A stretch of DNA of 64,000 nt from positions 3,596,001-3,660,000 of the forward strand of contig NZ_CP066339.1 in NCBI RefSeq assembly GCF_016406125.1. The letters are read 5' to 3'. This DNA comes from Alicyclobacillus sp. SO9. GTDB lineage: Bacteria > Bacillota > Bacilli > Alicyclobacillales > Alicyclobacillaceae. The notes beneath the pieces were generated by a model that saw nothing but the letters and a program-made list of their open reading frames with translations, searched no databases and had not been told where the DNA came from. The position numbers and the translations under genes are program-made. This document shows positions 45,911 through 55,459 of the stretch, in pieces (position 1 is the first letter of the stretch; every line of letters starts with the position of its first letter).

Positions 45911-47041
45911 CTATTTCTCTGAAGGCAGTTTTGCCGTAAGACTGTGCCATGTGTTGGGCCCGACAATTCCATCGACGCCAATGTGCACGTTGCGCTGAAA
46001 CCGTTTGACCGCGGCACCTGTTAAAGGACCGAAAATTCCATCGATAGCTCCCGGTTGGGTACCATAATAGCTCAGCAGGTACTGAAGGTCGGTGACTTGC
46101 TGGCCGCGGGACCCGTGCTGGAGCAGAGGACGACCTACAGCAGTCTGAGACAGCAAATGAGTCCAGGTAACCGGACCCACAATTCCGTCCATAGAGATTT
46201 TTTGCTGATGTTGAAAATCTCTAACAGCTTGAAGTGTATCCGGGCCGAAGATTCCGTCAATCCACCCCGGATGCAATCCCGCGCGGTACAACAGGATTTG
46301 AACATCCTTCACATGAATGCCGGTGTCACCGTACAGCAGCATCGGGTGTGATGCACTCGGGGAAGAGGAAGACTGTCCAGAGCCGCCGCTATGCCCGGGC
46401 TTTGCGGAATTACCGGGACCCCACACTTCCCGGAGTGCCGACACTGTGCCTTTGTAGACATCGAGATCGACCGGGCCCTTGATTCCGGCAACACTGCCTT
46501 TGTTGGAGTATTGCCAGAAAGTCCAGTCGCTCCACTGTTTTACATCTGCCGGACTTGAAACCTCCCAGTTTGCAATCCACAGGGGCGTTGACACTAACTT
46601 GTCCGGAAGATAGGTATTTGCAAAATAGGGCGAAACATAAATGAGCGGTGTGCGGTGAATCTGTGCCTCAAGTTCCTCGACCCAGGCGTCGACCCATGCC
46701 CCCAAGTCCTCTGGAGACAAACCGCCGTTATCTTCCAAATCAAGGACAGGCGGAAGGTCACCAGAGTCTGTCTGTTTCAAGAGGACAGACACAAAGTGGC
46801 TGACTTGCGCTTTGGCGTCAGATGCGCTTGGACGCGCAAAATGATATGCTCCTCGCAAGACACCTTCTGCTTTTGACTGCTCAAAGTTTACGGTAATATC
46901 CACATCGGTGTAATTTGTTGACTCTGTAGCTTTGATAAACGCAAAGACAATTCCAGACTTTTTCACCTGTCCCCAGTCGATGCTTCCCTGCCAATGAGAG
47001 ACATCCATTCCTTTCGCACTGTCATTGTTCTTACCCTGCAT
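45911..47041 (-). CDS. GH25 lysozyme-like muramidase with two peptidoglycan-binding repeats
   Basis: This is a 376-residue muramidase-type enzyme. The GH25 domain (about 8-210) has GMDVSHWQG with Asp13, FIKATES and PVLDLED with Asp101 and Glu103, the catalytic acidic residues of the family. A Gly/Ser-rich linker (about 212-230) leads to two PG_binding_1 repeats (about 235-295 and 308-370). Each carries the DGIFGPxT and VDGIVGPxTW signatures. No signal peptide is present, so export would need lysis, a holin or another route. ATG follows AGGAGGGTGCC. Confidence 0.92.
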   Translation of the reverse strand: MQGKNNDSAKGMDVSHWQGSIDWGQVKKSGIVFAFIKATESTNYTDVDITVNFEQSKAEGVLRGAYHFARPSASDAKAQVSHFVSVLLKQTDSGDLPPVLDLEDNGGLSPEDLGAWVDAWVEELEAQIHRTPLIYVSPYFANTYLPDKLVSTPLWIANWEVSSPADVKQWSDWTFWQYSNKGSVAGIKGPVDLDVYKGTVSALREVWGPGNSAKPGHSGGSGQSSSSPSASHPMLLYGDTGIHVKDVQILLYRAGLHPGWIDGIFGPDTLQAVRDFQHQQKISMDGIVGPVTWTHLLSQTAVGRPLLQHGSRGQQVTDLQYLLSYYGTQPGAIDGIFGPLTGAAVKRFQRNVHIGVDGIVGPNTWHSLTAKLPSEK

Positions 47042-47276
47042 TTTGGCACCCTCCTATCGCTGTACTTATATGACGGTGTAAACTTGACTGCAACGGACAA
47101 GCGCAGAGCATGGCGCGTATCCTCACATTTTCTTCACACCGCCAAAGAAACAAATGCTTCGACACGCATTTGAAGGGGACCCGTTTTTGCTATGGACTCC
47201 GTTTCTAGTATCTGCAAATTTCCAATTGGAAGTGTATGATAGAGGCAGATTGTTCACTTGTATGGGGGAAGGTCGA

Positions 47277-48263
47277 ATGAAATACACCATCTCTGCACTG
47301 TTAACTACGGCTCTGTGCTCAACCTTAATGACAGGCTGCAACGCAACACAGCCTGTACCATCCACTGCTAATACAGCGACGAACACCACAGCAAATATTA
47401 TGGCAAAAACAAACCTCCAGCCAACGGCTGTAGAAAAACGCACAGCCCCGGTTCGGCCTGCGCATCCCCCAAAACCTCCGTTGCCAAGCACAGTGTCAGG
47501 TCCTTTGCCTGACCCGTACTGGATTGCCGATCCGAAGAACTACGAAGTTGATGCGCATAAAACAGTCAACGAACACGTACCCGTACCGATTCTGGAATAC
47601 CACGAAGTCAACTATTGGCCGGGGGACGCAGCCACTTTAAAACCAGGACAATTCAAACAGGAAATCAAGTGGTTACATCAAGAGGGATTTCACACGATTA
47701 ACCTAGGACAGCTTTACGGAGCGATGTACTTCGGATACAAATTGCCAAAACGCCCGGTTGTTTTGAATTTTGACGACGGCTATGAAAGCACATATCTGAA
47801 GGCATTCCCGATTTTAAAAAATTACGGGTACCAGGGCACGGTCTTTATGGTCAGCGGATTCGTGTTGAACAAGCCCAACCGTGCTGTTAGATTCCCCAAA
47901 TTAACGGCCAGTGAATTGCGAATCATGCAGCAAAGCGGCTTGATAGATATCGAATCGCACACAGTCCACCACACAAACTTGGACACCGTTTCGCTAACAC
48001 GAGCCAAGGCAGAACTGACACAAAGCAGCCGTTCTCTGCAACGAGTCGTCCATCACCCGATGAAGTTCTTCTGCTATCCCTACGGTGGCTATACAAAAAG
48101 CGAATTGACAACAGTAAAACAGGCTGGTTACATCTTAGCGGTTACGGAACATGAGGGATATGCGAATGCGCGCCAAGGTGCAGTTACGCTCGACCGTATA
48201 CCAGTGCTGGACTATACAACCATGCAACAGTTCAAAGCCAAACTTCAGCCCTCACTGAGGTGA
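47277..48263 (+). CDS. Polysaccharide deacetylase lipoprotein (NodB domain)
   Basis: This is a 328-residue lipoprotein with lipobox LMTGC (Cys21) and a Pro/Thr-rich linker (to about residue 80). The NodB domain follows. LNFDDGY supplies Asp166 and Asp167, and SHTVHH gives the HxxxH zinc ligands His228 and His232. FFCYPYGGYTKSEL is motif 3. It should deacetylate cell-wall or surface N-acetyl sugars. ATG 47277 follows GGGGGAAGG. One base separates it from the TPR gene, so both are made together. Confidence 0.92.
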   Translation: MKYTISALLTTALCSTLMTGCNATQPVPSTANTATNTTANIMAKTNLQPTAVEKRTAPVRPAHPPKPPLPSTVSGPLPDPYWIADPKNYEVDAHKTVNEHVPVPILEYHEVNYWPGDAATLKPGQFKQEIKWLHQEGFHTINLGQLYGAMYFGYKLPKRPVVLNFDDGYESTYLKAFPILKNYGYQGTVFMVSGFVLNKPNRAVRFPKLTASELRIMQQSGLIDIESHTVHHTNLDTVSLTRAKAELTQSSRSLQRVVHHPMKFFCYPYGGYTKSELTTVKQAGYILAVTEHEGYANARQGAVTLDRIPVLDYTTMQQFKAKLQPSLR

Positions 48264-48264
48264 T

Positions 48265-49053
48265 ATGATGTATAAGCGACAGACCATTTTGATTATGACA
48301 GTTGCAGGCGCCGCAGCGGGCCTGGTCGGTTTTCGAATGATTTCAAGGACTCATTTTAGGGAACAAAACAATACTCAGCAATCGAATCCAAGCTCTGAAT
48401 CAAACGGGGTGTCACCTAGCAGGCTTCCCGGCAATTTAGCAGCCATGTTGTCACCGCTGCCAAAACAACCGCAGTCTGACACAGGCAATACTACAGAGAG
48501 AAATACTCAGGAACTTCAAAAGATACTTCATCAACGTGTGCGCATTCAATGGTCCCTCAACCAACAGTATCTCCTCGGAAAGAGTCTGTTTTTCCAGCAC
48601 AAGTACGACTCTGCCATCAAAGCTGAGAACAAGGTCATTGAGCAGAGTCCGGAGTTTTACAAAGCCTACAACGTCAAGGGTATTGCACTGTGTTACAGCG
48701 GGAAGTATCAGGAAGGTATGAGCAGTATTGAGAAGGCCATTTCAATTGCTCCCAACTATGATTATGCCAGGTTCAACAAAGGACTGGCCCTCGAACTCTA
48801 TGGACACTATGACCAAGCCCTAAAGGTTTACCATCAAACCATCCCGATTGCTTCGCACAATTGGAAGATGTGGAGCTATTACGGCATTGCAGCAATTTAC
48901 GGTCGTCGGGGAGACGTAGCTGACACAGTAAAATACCTCCGTCAAGCAATTGCAATGGACCCAAAACACGTACGGTCAGTTGCTCGAACAGAAAGTGATT
49001 TTAACAAGGTGCGAAACAGCACGCAGTTTCAACAACTTGTGAAGCAGAGATGA
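48265..49053 (+). CDS. TPR-repeat protein with N-terminal membrane anchor
   Basis: This is a 262-residue protein. An N-terminal hydrophobic helix (about residues 6-24) is followed by a polar, Ser/Asn/Gln-rich linker to about 75. Then come at least four tetratricopeptide repeats, such as YLLGKSLFFQHKYDSAIKAE, AYNVKGIALCYSGKYQEGMS and YARFNKGLALELYGHYDQAL. It is probably an envelope scaffold that faces outward. GAGGTGAT precedes the ATGATG start inside the end of the deacetylase gene, so the pair likely acts together on the cell surface. Confidence 0.85.
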   Translation: MMYKRQTILIMTVAGAAAGLVGFRMISRTHFREQNNTQQSNPSSESNGVSPSRLPGNLAAMLSPLPKQPQSDTGNTTERNTQELQKILHQRVRIQWSLNQQYLLGKSLFFQHKYDSAIKAENKVIEQSPEFYKAYNVKGIALCYSGKYQEGMSSIEKAISIAPNYDYARFNKGLALELYGHYDQALKVYHQTIPIASHNWKMWSYYGIAAIYGRRGDVADTVKYLRQAIAMDPKHVRSVARTESDFNKVRNSTQFQQLVKQR

Positions 49054-49135
49054 AGGAACCGCCGGGACGACAAGCCGTGTCTCCTGCAACTGTTCCAAGT
49101 TTGCCGCTTTCACCATTCCCAAGCCTCCGCAACAG

Positions 49136-49181
49136 CATCAGGCTTCGCGAACAGATGTCTCTCTGCTGACGAAGCCTGATG
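49136..49181. terminator. Hairpin between TPR gene and aceA
   Basis: CATCAGGCTTCG pairs with CGAAGCCTGATG, with an inner CAGA/TCTG stem; TGTTTC follows on the plus strand. It is a weak T-tract, shared by two convergent genes. Confidence 0.6.
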
Positions 49182-49201
49182 TGTTTCAGCCTGTCACGGT
49201 T

Positions 49202-50476
49202 CTAAGCAAACTGTTCTTGTTCTGTCGATCCCGTTAGCGCTGTGGTAGACGACATCCCCCCCGCAATTGTCTGCGCCACATCGTCAAAGTACCCTGTGCC
49301 GACCTCTCTTTGGTGCTTCGTCGCAGTGTATCCATACTGTTCGCTGGCAAACTCCCGTTGCTGCAGTTCAGAATAGGCAGCCATCCCCTTGTCCTTGTAA
49401 CTTCGGGCTAAGTCAAACATACTGTGATTTAGAGCATGGAATCCTGCCAAGGTTACAAATTGGAACTTGTACCCCATTTCGCCTAATTCATCCTGGAATG
49501 TGGCGATTTCAGCTTCACTCAATTTCTTCCTCCAATTAAAAGAAGGTGAGCAGTTATACGCCAAAGGTTTGCCGGGGAACTTCTCATGAATCGCTTCAGC
49601 AAACTTTCGCGCTTCGGCGATATTCGGTTCAGCTGTTTCACACCAAACTAAATCCGCGTAGGGGGCGTACGCGAGACCTCGGGCAATAGCTGCATCAATC
49701 CCCCCCCTAATCCGGTAAAACCCTTCTGTCGTGCGTTCTCCCGTCATGAACTCGTGGTCTGCCGGGTCAATGTTACTTGTTAAAAGAAAGGCGCCATTGG
49801 CATCCGTTCTGGCAACAATTACAGTGGGAACGTCCATGACGTCCGCAGCCAACCGCGCGGCAACCAAGTTTTTCACCGCTGTCGTTGTCGGCACCAGCAC
49901 TTTGCCGCCCAGGTGTCCGCATTTTTTCTCAGAGGACAGTTGGTCCTCAAAATGCACCCCTGCAGCACCGGCTTCAATCATCTGTTTTGTCAGTTCAAAC
50001 ACGTTTAAGTGACCTCCGAAACCCGCTTCAGCATCAGCAACGATAGGAGCGTACCAGTAGGTGTCATGATTTCCTTCTATGGTCTGAATCTGATCGGCCC
50101 GCTGCAACGCCTGGTTGATACGCTTGACAACACTCGGAACGCTGTTGGAGGGATATAAACTCTGGTCAGGATACATGTTTCCTGACAAGTTGGCATCTGC
50201 AGCGACCTGCCACCCGCTCAGGTAAATCGCCTGCAACCCGGCTTTTACTTGTTGGACTGCCTGATTTCCCGTCAATGCGCCCAATGCCTTGATATGTGGC
50301 TCCGTATTGATGAGTTTCCACAGTCGCTTTGCGCCCATTCGTGCCAAAGTGTATTCAATTGTAATGCTGCCGCGGAGTCTCACGACGTCGTCGATGCTGT
50401 ATGGACGAGTAATTCCGTCCCAGCGCGGATTTGTCTCCCAATCTTCTTTCAGTTCTATCTGTGCTAATTTGTTCAT
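49202..50476 (-). CDS. aceA: Isocitrate lyase
   Basis: AceA cleaves isocitrate to succinate and glyoxylate, the first step of the glyoxylate shunt. The protein is 424 residues, the usual bacterial length. The active-site KKCGHLGGK contains Cys186. Other blocks are [22 protein letters not shown] and [20 protein letters not shown], and NCSPSFNW binds the substrate. It lies 84 bases downstream of aceB on the same strand, forming an aceB-aceA operon for growth on acetate or fatty acids. Confidence 0.97.
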   Translation of the reverse strand: MNKLAQIELKEDWETNPRWDGITRPYSIDDVVRLRGSITIEYTLARMGAKRLWKLINTEPHIKALGALTGNQAVQQVKAGLQAIYLSGWQVAADANLSGNMYPDQSLYPSNSVPSVVKRINQALQRADQIQTIEGNHDTYWYAPIVADAEAGFGGHLNVFELTKQMIEAGAAGVHFEDQLSSEKKCGHLGGKVLVPTTTAVKNLVAARLAADVMDVPTVIVARTDANGAFLLTSNIDPADHEFMTGERTTEGFYRIRGGIDAAIARGLAYAPYADLVWCETAEPNIAEARKFAEAIHEKFPGKPLAYNCSPSFNWRKKLSEAEIATFQDELGEMGYKFQFVTLAGFHALNHSMFDLARSYKDKGMAAYSELQQREFASEQYGYTATKHQREVGTGYFDDVAQTIAGGMSSTTALTGSTEQEQFA

Positions 50477-50560
50477 CTACGATTCCTCCTTGGTTTATTC
50501 ATTGGCTAAAGCACAACTGCCCGCCTCGCTGTACACCATTTGCCGTGGCAGGTCCAAAAT

Positions 50561-52168
50561 TCACGTAAGAAGTTCGTATCCCTTAAGCGTCAAAAACTCC
50601 TCCAGTTCATCGCTTTTTACTAGATTCCACAGCAGCATTGCCGCTTCTTCATAGCGACTCTCCTGGTATTTCTCGCCCATGCTTGCGGCTAACTTGGCTA
50701 ACTCCGTGTCAATGACGGAGCGTACAAGCCCGAGCGTGACACTTTCACCGTCTGTCATTGTGACACCAGGAAAATGCGTCCACTGCCACAATTGGGCTCT
50801 TGATATTTCCGCAGTAGCTGCATCCTCCATGAGGTTATTGATGGGGACTGCTCCGAACCCCCGCAGCCATGCCTCTGTATATTCCAAGCCAACTCGCACA
50901 TTCGTCTGTACACCTGACTCTGTAATTTCACCTTTTGGCGCAGTCAGCAAATCTGCTGCGGAAATGGACAGATTCTCTAATCCCTTGTTCAGTTGATTCG
51001 CTCCGGGCATCTGTTCATCAAATACTTCCATGGCCACAGGTACCAGCCCAGGGTGTGCTACCCATGTGCCGTCATGCCCATCCCGCGCCTCACGCTCCTT
51101 ATCAGCACGCACTTTATCCAGCGCTTCCTGGTTCAAAACAGGATTCGACTTAATTGGAATTTGTGCAGCCATCCCGCCAATTGCGTGAGCGTTCCTGCGG
51201 TGGCAGGTCTTGATGGCCAGCAAAGAATAGTTGTGCATCATGTCCGTCGTCATGGTGACAAGACCTCTATCAGGCAAAAGGGATTCCGTTTTTCTTCTCT
51301 GCTTCTTGATATAACTGAAAATGTAATCCCATCTTCCGCAATTAAGCCCGGCAGCATGGGAACGCAGTTCATATAGAATCTCATCCATTTCAAACGCCGC
51401 TGGTATAGTCTCAATCAGGACAGTCGCACGAATGCTTCCGAACGGGATACCCAGGTTTGCTTCCGCATATGTGAAGACATCGTTCCAAAGACGTGCTTCC
51501 ACATGGCTCTCCAGCTTAGGAAGGTAAAAGTATGGGCCTGACTGCCTGCGTAAAAGTTCTTTCGCATTGTGGTACAAATACAGACCAAAATCGAACAGAC
51601 TGCCTGAAACAGGTTCTCCGTCCACTGTCACGTTTCGCTCGAGAAGATGCCATCCGCGTGGTCGCACAATCAACACTGCTGGGTCTTGTATGAGTACGTA
51701 CTCTCTCCCGCTTTCGTTTACATACCGAATTGTCCGACGAACGGCGTCTCTAAGGTTTGTTTGCCCTTGCACTGAATTGTTCCATGTTGGCGAGTTTGCG
51801 TCTTCAAAGTCGGCCATGAATACGCGTGCGCCAGAATTCAGTGCGTTGATAACCATTTTCCTGTCGCTGGCCGGACCTGTAATCTCAACCCGCCGGTCAC
51901 GAAGGTCCGCTGGCACCGTTGGAATCGTCCAGTCACTTTGACGAATGGCCTCCGTTTCGGTGAGAAAATCCAGTTGCTCCCCAGCATCCAGTCCATCTTG
52001 CCGCTCCTTCCTCTGCTGCAAGATGCTGTTCCTGCGCGCTTCAAAAGTCCGATGCAGTCTGGAAACAAAGGCCAGTGCATCCTGCGTAAGAATCTCCTCG
52101 AACTCAGGTGTCATCCTCCCATGAATCTCAATGTTCGCTAGTTCCGACGTCATCTCGGTACTCTGCAA
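50561..52168 (-). CDS. aceB: Malate synthase A
   Basis: AceB condenses glyoxylate with acetyl-CoA to malate. The protein is 535 residues. Motifs are VFMADFEDANSPTWNN, the catalytic RGWHLLERNV, IRATVLIETIPAAFEMDEILYELR, GLNCGRWDYIFSYIK and the late HFPGVTMTDG. The start is a TTG with GGAGGG in front; the nearby ATG (52153) is too far from the site. Upstream, the intergenic region has repeated CTGTTATAT motifs that could be operator sites. Confidence 0.96.
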   Translation of the reverse strand: MQSTEMTSELANIEIHGRMTPEFEEILTQDALAFVSRLHRTFEARRNSILQQRKERQDGLDAGEQLDFLTETEAIRQSDWTIPTVPADLRDRRVEITGPASDRKMVINALNSGARVFMADFEDANSPTWNNSVQGQTNLRDAVRRTIRYVNESGREYVLIQDPAVLIVRPRGWHLLERNVTVDGEPVSGSLFDFGLYLYHNAKELLRRQSGPYFYLPKLESHVEARLWNDVFTYAEANLGIPFGSIRATVLIETIPAAFEMDEILYELRSHAAGLNCGRWDYIFSYIKKQRRKTESLLPDRGLVTMTTDMMHNYSLLAIKTCHRRNAHAIGGMAAQIPIKSNPVLNQEALDKVRADKEREARDGHDGTWVAHPGLVPVAMEVFDEQMPGANQLNKGLENLSISAADLLTAPKGEITESGVQTNVRVGLEYTEAWLRGFGAVPINNLMEDAATAEISRAQLWQWTHFPGVTMTDGESVTLGLVRSVIDTELAKLAASMGEKYQESRYEEAAMLLWNLVKSDELEEFLTLKGYELLT

Positions 52169-52253
52169 CTCTCTCCCTCCAAGCCGTCTACGATGGATTT
52201 GTGTTGTTTCGTGTCAGCAACTCGTGTTGTAATACACATGATTATATATGTAT

Positions 52254-52368
52254 TCTGTTATATTACAATATGTCAAAAAGAAAATTTTTATTTTTCAGAA
52301 AAACACTTCACATTCCTTCTCCAACTGTTATATAATATATAAACAATATAAACATCTGTTATATAATA
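52254..52368. repeat. Three CTGTTATAT repeats between aceB and 52385
   Basis: CTGTTATAT occurs at 52254, 52325 and 52356. The last two share 13 identical bases (CTGTTATATAATA), 31 bases apart. The region is very A+T-rich and must contain promoters for two divergent genes, so the copies may be -10 elements, operator sites, or both. Confidence 0.55.
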
Positions 52369-52384
52369 AAAATGAGGTGATGAC

Positions 52385-52618
52385 GTGGAACGGACTGTCA
52401 CAATGAATTTTGAAGAGAAGAATTTGACACGAGTCCAGCGGCTGATGCATCGCTGGCAAACATCTGAAAGACGACATGGAAGTCGGCAGCGAAGAATCAG
52501 AATGCAGTACCAGCAAGCACTGACGGACTGTACCTGTGTAGAATGCGGTTCAGAGTTCTCCGTTCAACGAGAAGGTGCCCAATACGTTTGTGACCGCTGT
52601 GCATCGGATAACGTGTAG
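52385..52618 (+). CDS. Small zinc-ribbon protein
   Basis: This is a 77-residue protein. Its N-terminal 50 residues are basic and helical (NLTRVQRLMHRWQTSERRHG). The C-terminal part has the two CxxC pairs CVEC and CDRC, which form a zinc ribbon. It starts at a GTG after GAGGTGATGAC. It diverges from aceB and shares the repeat-containing upstream region. I do not know a function; a DNA- or RNA-binding role is only suggested by the composition. Confidence 0.7.
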   Translation: MERTVTMNFEEKNLTRVQRLMHRWQTSERRHGSRQRRIRMQYQQALTDCTCVECGSEFSVQREGAQYVCDRCASDNV

Positions 52619-52681
52619 GAGCATCGACCAAGACTCACCTCATTGATGTGATTGACCGAAATTTGTTTCACTCACCCTAAT

Positions 52682-52725
52682 TTCCAGTCCAAGTGTGCAG
52701 CGAAAGGGCTGCACACTTGGATTCT
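52682..52725 (+). terminator. Terminator after the zinc-ribbon gene
   Basis: TCCAAGTGTGCAGC pairs with GCTGCACACTTGGA around GAAAGG, followed by TTCTTT. Confidence 0.85.
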
Positions 52726-52780
52726 TTGAGGACTAGTTCCCTCCATATGCACATTTACCCTGCGCAGATGTAATCACATA

Positions 52781-52836
52781 GAACAGGCGGCCCAAGCCAG
52801 TGTTGCAGAAATTGGGCAGCCTGTTTTTTTAAGTGT
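52781..52836 (+). terminator. Second intrinsic terminator, upstream of the ABC ATPase gene
   Basis: ACAGGCGGCCCAA pairs with TTGGGCAGCCTGT (one mismatch) around a 16-base loop, followed by seven T residues. No gene lies between it and the previous terminator. It may therefore attenuate transcription into the ABC gene at 52922, or be a leftover of a lost gene. Confidence 0.7.
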
Positions 52837-52921
52837 ATTGTGGTTGCAAAATCACATCTATTCCCGTATTTTCTTGGTCCTGTTATGATACAGAAAATGT
52901 GTTTTGGAAATGGGGAAGAGT

Positions 52922-53713
52922 ATGCAGCAGATTGTAAATCTTCACAACATATCGTGGAAAAAGGAAGGAAAGCAGATTCTTCAAGACGTCTCATGGACCG
53001 TCCAAAACGGCGAACACTGGGTCATCGTTGGTAATAATGGATCCGGTAAAACCAGTCTATTGAATTTACTCCATGGCTACGTCTGGCCTTCAACAGGAAG
53101 AGCAACAGTCCTGGGACATCACTTTGGACAAAGCAATATGCAAAATTTGCGGGAATCCTTAAGCTTAGTGAGCACATCCGTGTCTGAACGACAAAAATCA
53201 GGTCACCCAGAAGACAGCGCCTTGGAAGTGGTCATCAGCGGTTTATTTTCGTCGATTGGTGTTTACCGCGAAGTCGACCCGGAAGATATTGAAAAAGGCT
53301 ATTCTGCCCTCGCTTTGTTCGGTGTACGACAGTTCTCGGACAGACTCTTTCAATCCTTGTCTCAAGGGGAGCAGCAGCGTGTTTTACTTGCCAGAGCGTG
53401 GATAAGACAGCCGCAATTGATGATTTTGGACGAGCCCTGCACGGGCCTCGACATAAAGACACGAGAAGACCTGCTCAGTGCCGTAGAGCAGTTGGGACGC
53501 CAGCAAAACGGCCCCAGTCTTCTCTATGTAACCCATCACATTGAAGAAATTATGCCAGCCTTTACGCACGTATTAGCCTTAAAAGACGGAAAAGTCATCG
53601 CATCGGGTGACAAGCACAGTGTGTTAAACGATGAGACTCTAAGTTCCCTGTTTGACCTTCCTGTTGCAGTCTCCTGGTCAGGGGATAGACCCTGGATTCA
53701 AGTAAAGTCCTGA
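52922..53713 (+). CDS. ABC transporter ATP-binding protein (YlmA-like)
   Basis: This is a 263-residue single ATPase. Walker A is GNNGSGKTS, the signature is LSQGEQQR, Walker B is LMILDEPCTGLD, and the switch His follows in YVTHHIEEI. The sequence resembles the YlmA/ModF-like ATPases that have no permease partner in their operon; none is present here. Its target is unknown. Start ATG 52922 follows GGGGAAGAGT; the frame upstream is not coding. Confidence 0.9.
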   Translation: MQQIVNLHNISWKKEGKQILQDVSWTVQNGEHWVIVGNNGSGKTSLLNLLHGYVWPSTGRATVLGHHFGQSNMQNLRESLSLVSTSVSERQKSGHPEDSALEVVISGLFSSIGVYREVDPEDIEKGYSALALFGVRQFSDRLFQSLSQGEQQRVLLARAWIRQPQLMILDEPCTGLDIKTREDLLSAVEQLGRQQNGPSLLYVTHHIEEIMPAFTHVLALKDGKVIASGDKHSVLNDETLSSLFDLPVAVSWSGDRPWIQVKS

Positions 53714-53884
53714 TGCTTCATCAGCATGGATAGTTAAGAACACCAATGCTAACAAGTTTTTCCGCCTTGCCTTTTGAACTATTTTTGATAGTCCGTTTGT
53801 GCTATCATAATTCTGTCGGGGATATCTTTCACATCCAAGGGTATTCCTTGCTTCAATTTGATTGTTCCTTGGAGGAGAGGCAAC

Positions 53885-55360
53885 TTGATTAGAGATACGT
53901 TGGCTAGGTTAGAAAAGGCAATTGGTGAACTTGCAGAAATCAATTCTGCACTCGATGTAGCATCCATCGTAGCCATAACTGACGTCAGAGGAAATATAAC
54001 ATTTGCCAACTCCAAATTCTGTGAGATCTCTAAATACAGCATAGATGAACTGCTGGGACAAAACCATCGAATTATTAATTCCGGGTATCACTCCGAAGCA
54101 TTTTTTAAAGATATGTGGAAAACCATTGCACATGGTGAGATATGGCGCGGAGAGATTAAAAATAAAGCTAAAGACGGTACCTTCTACTGGATGGACACGA
54201 CTATCGTTCCACTATTAAAAGAAGACGGAAAACCATACCAGTACGTCTCTTTTCGAATAGATATTACCGAACGAAAGCAAACCGAAGAAACACTGGATAC
54301 GCTCATTTCCACCATGCCGGACGTAGTCGTCTTTAAGGATGCAGAGGGACGATGGCTCAAAGCAAATCGGGCAGCCCTCGAATTATTGAACTTGGGTGAA
54401 GAGACTTACCAAGGGAAAACAGCTCTGGAACTGGCGGAACTGAGCACCGATTACAAAGGGACATTGCTGGAGCTTGAGGAAGCCGACAGTCCAGCGTGGC
54501 AGGCTGCGGAAACGATGGATTCGGAGCAGGAAATTGTTCACTCCAACGGTCGCGTTCAAATTTTCTCCATAACGCGAGTGCCGGTCTTTCAAAGTGACGG
54601 CAAACGCGGCGGTATGATTGTCATTGGCAAAGATGTCACAGAACAAAAGCAGACAGAGGAATTCTTGAGGCGCTCGGACAAGGTAGCTCTCGTCGGGCAG
54701 TTGGCCGCGGGTATTGCTCACGAAATTAGAAACCCTCTAGCAGCCATCAAATGGTCCATTCAGTTGTTACAAATGGACGGAACAGAAACCGAAGCCCAGA
54801 GTCACGAACAGTACGACATGATTATGTCTGAACTCGATCGGGTCGATGGAATTGTGGGTGAACTGCTCTTACTGGCGAAGCCACACGAAGTTCATTACGA
54901 GAATATGAAAGTGCATCAAATTACGAAAATGGTTGTCACCCTGATGCAGTCACAAGCACGCCGGAATCACGTCGAGTTGGAAATGCGTTTGGCAGAGAAT
55001 CTGCCGGAGATTCGTTGTGAGCCAAACCAGTTAAAGCAGGTTTTGGTGAATTTGATTAAGAACGCGATTGAGGCTATGCCCACAGGCGGAAAGGTAGAAG
55101 TCACAGGTGATTTGCTGACCGATGACAGAATTCGCCTCAGAGTAAAAGATGAAGGCTGCGGGATTCCACAAGAAGAAGCCAATCGCCTTGGGGAACCCTT
55201 CTTCAGCACGAAAGACAAAGGAACCGGGCTGGGACTGATGGTTAGTCACCGTATTATTGAAGACCACCAAGGACGGCTCGATATCACCAGTGAAGTTGGA
55301 AAAGGGACCATCGTAGATGTCATTCTACCCACAGCTACGGCCTTCGAAACTGCGATTTGA
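53885..55360 (+). CDS. Soluble PAS-domain histidine kinase, sporulation-kinase type
   Basis: This is a 491-residue cytoplasmic kinase without membrane helices. It has two PAS domains: residues about 24-130 (ITDVRGNITFANSKFCEISKY, ending DITERKQ) and about 137-258 (PDVVVFKDAEGRWLKANRAA, ending DVTEQKQ). The HisKA domain follows with His279 in GIAHEIRNPLAAIKW. The HATPase domain has NLIKNAIEAMP, DEGCGIP and GLGLMVSHRI. This layout matches the sporulation kinases that feed the Spo0 phosphorelay and has no linked response regulator, also typical of them. Start TTG 53885 follows GGAGGAGAGG. Confidence 0.9.
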   Translation: MIRDTLARLEKAIGELAEINSALDVASIVAITDVRGNITFANSKFCEISKYSIDELLGQNHRIINSGYHSEAFFKDMWKTIAHGEIWRGEIKNKAKDGTFYWMDTTIVPLLKEDGKPYQYVSFRIDITERKQTEETLDTLISTMPDVVVFKDAEGRWLKANRAALELLNLGEETYQGKTALELAELSTDYKGTLLELEEADSPAWQAAETMDSEQEIVHSNGRVQIFSITRVPVFQSDGKRGGMIVIGKDVTEQKQTEEFLRRSDKVALVGQLAAGIAHEIRNPLAAIKWSIQLLQMDGTETEAQSHEQYDMIMSELDRVDGIVGELLLLAKPHEVHYENMKVHQITKMVVTLMQSQARRNHVELEMRLAENLPEIRCEPNQLKQVLVNLIKNAIEAMPTGGKVEVTGDLLTDDRIRLRVKDEGCGIPQEEANRLGEPFFSTKDKGTGLGLMVSHRIIEDHQGRLDITSEVGKGTIVDVILPTATAFETAI

Positions 55361-55459
55361 ATCGCTTTACCAAAAGAGCACACTCGGAACTGATAACTTG
55401 AGCTACCGGCAACTGCTCTGTCCGCGCCACATTGGTTAGCGCTTCATTGGGTGTCAAGC

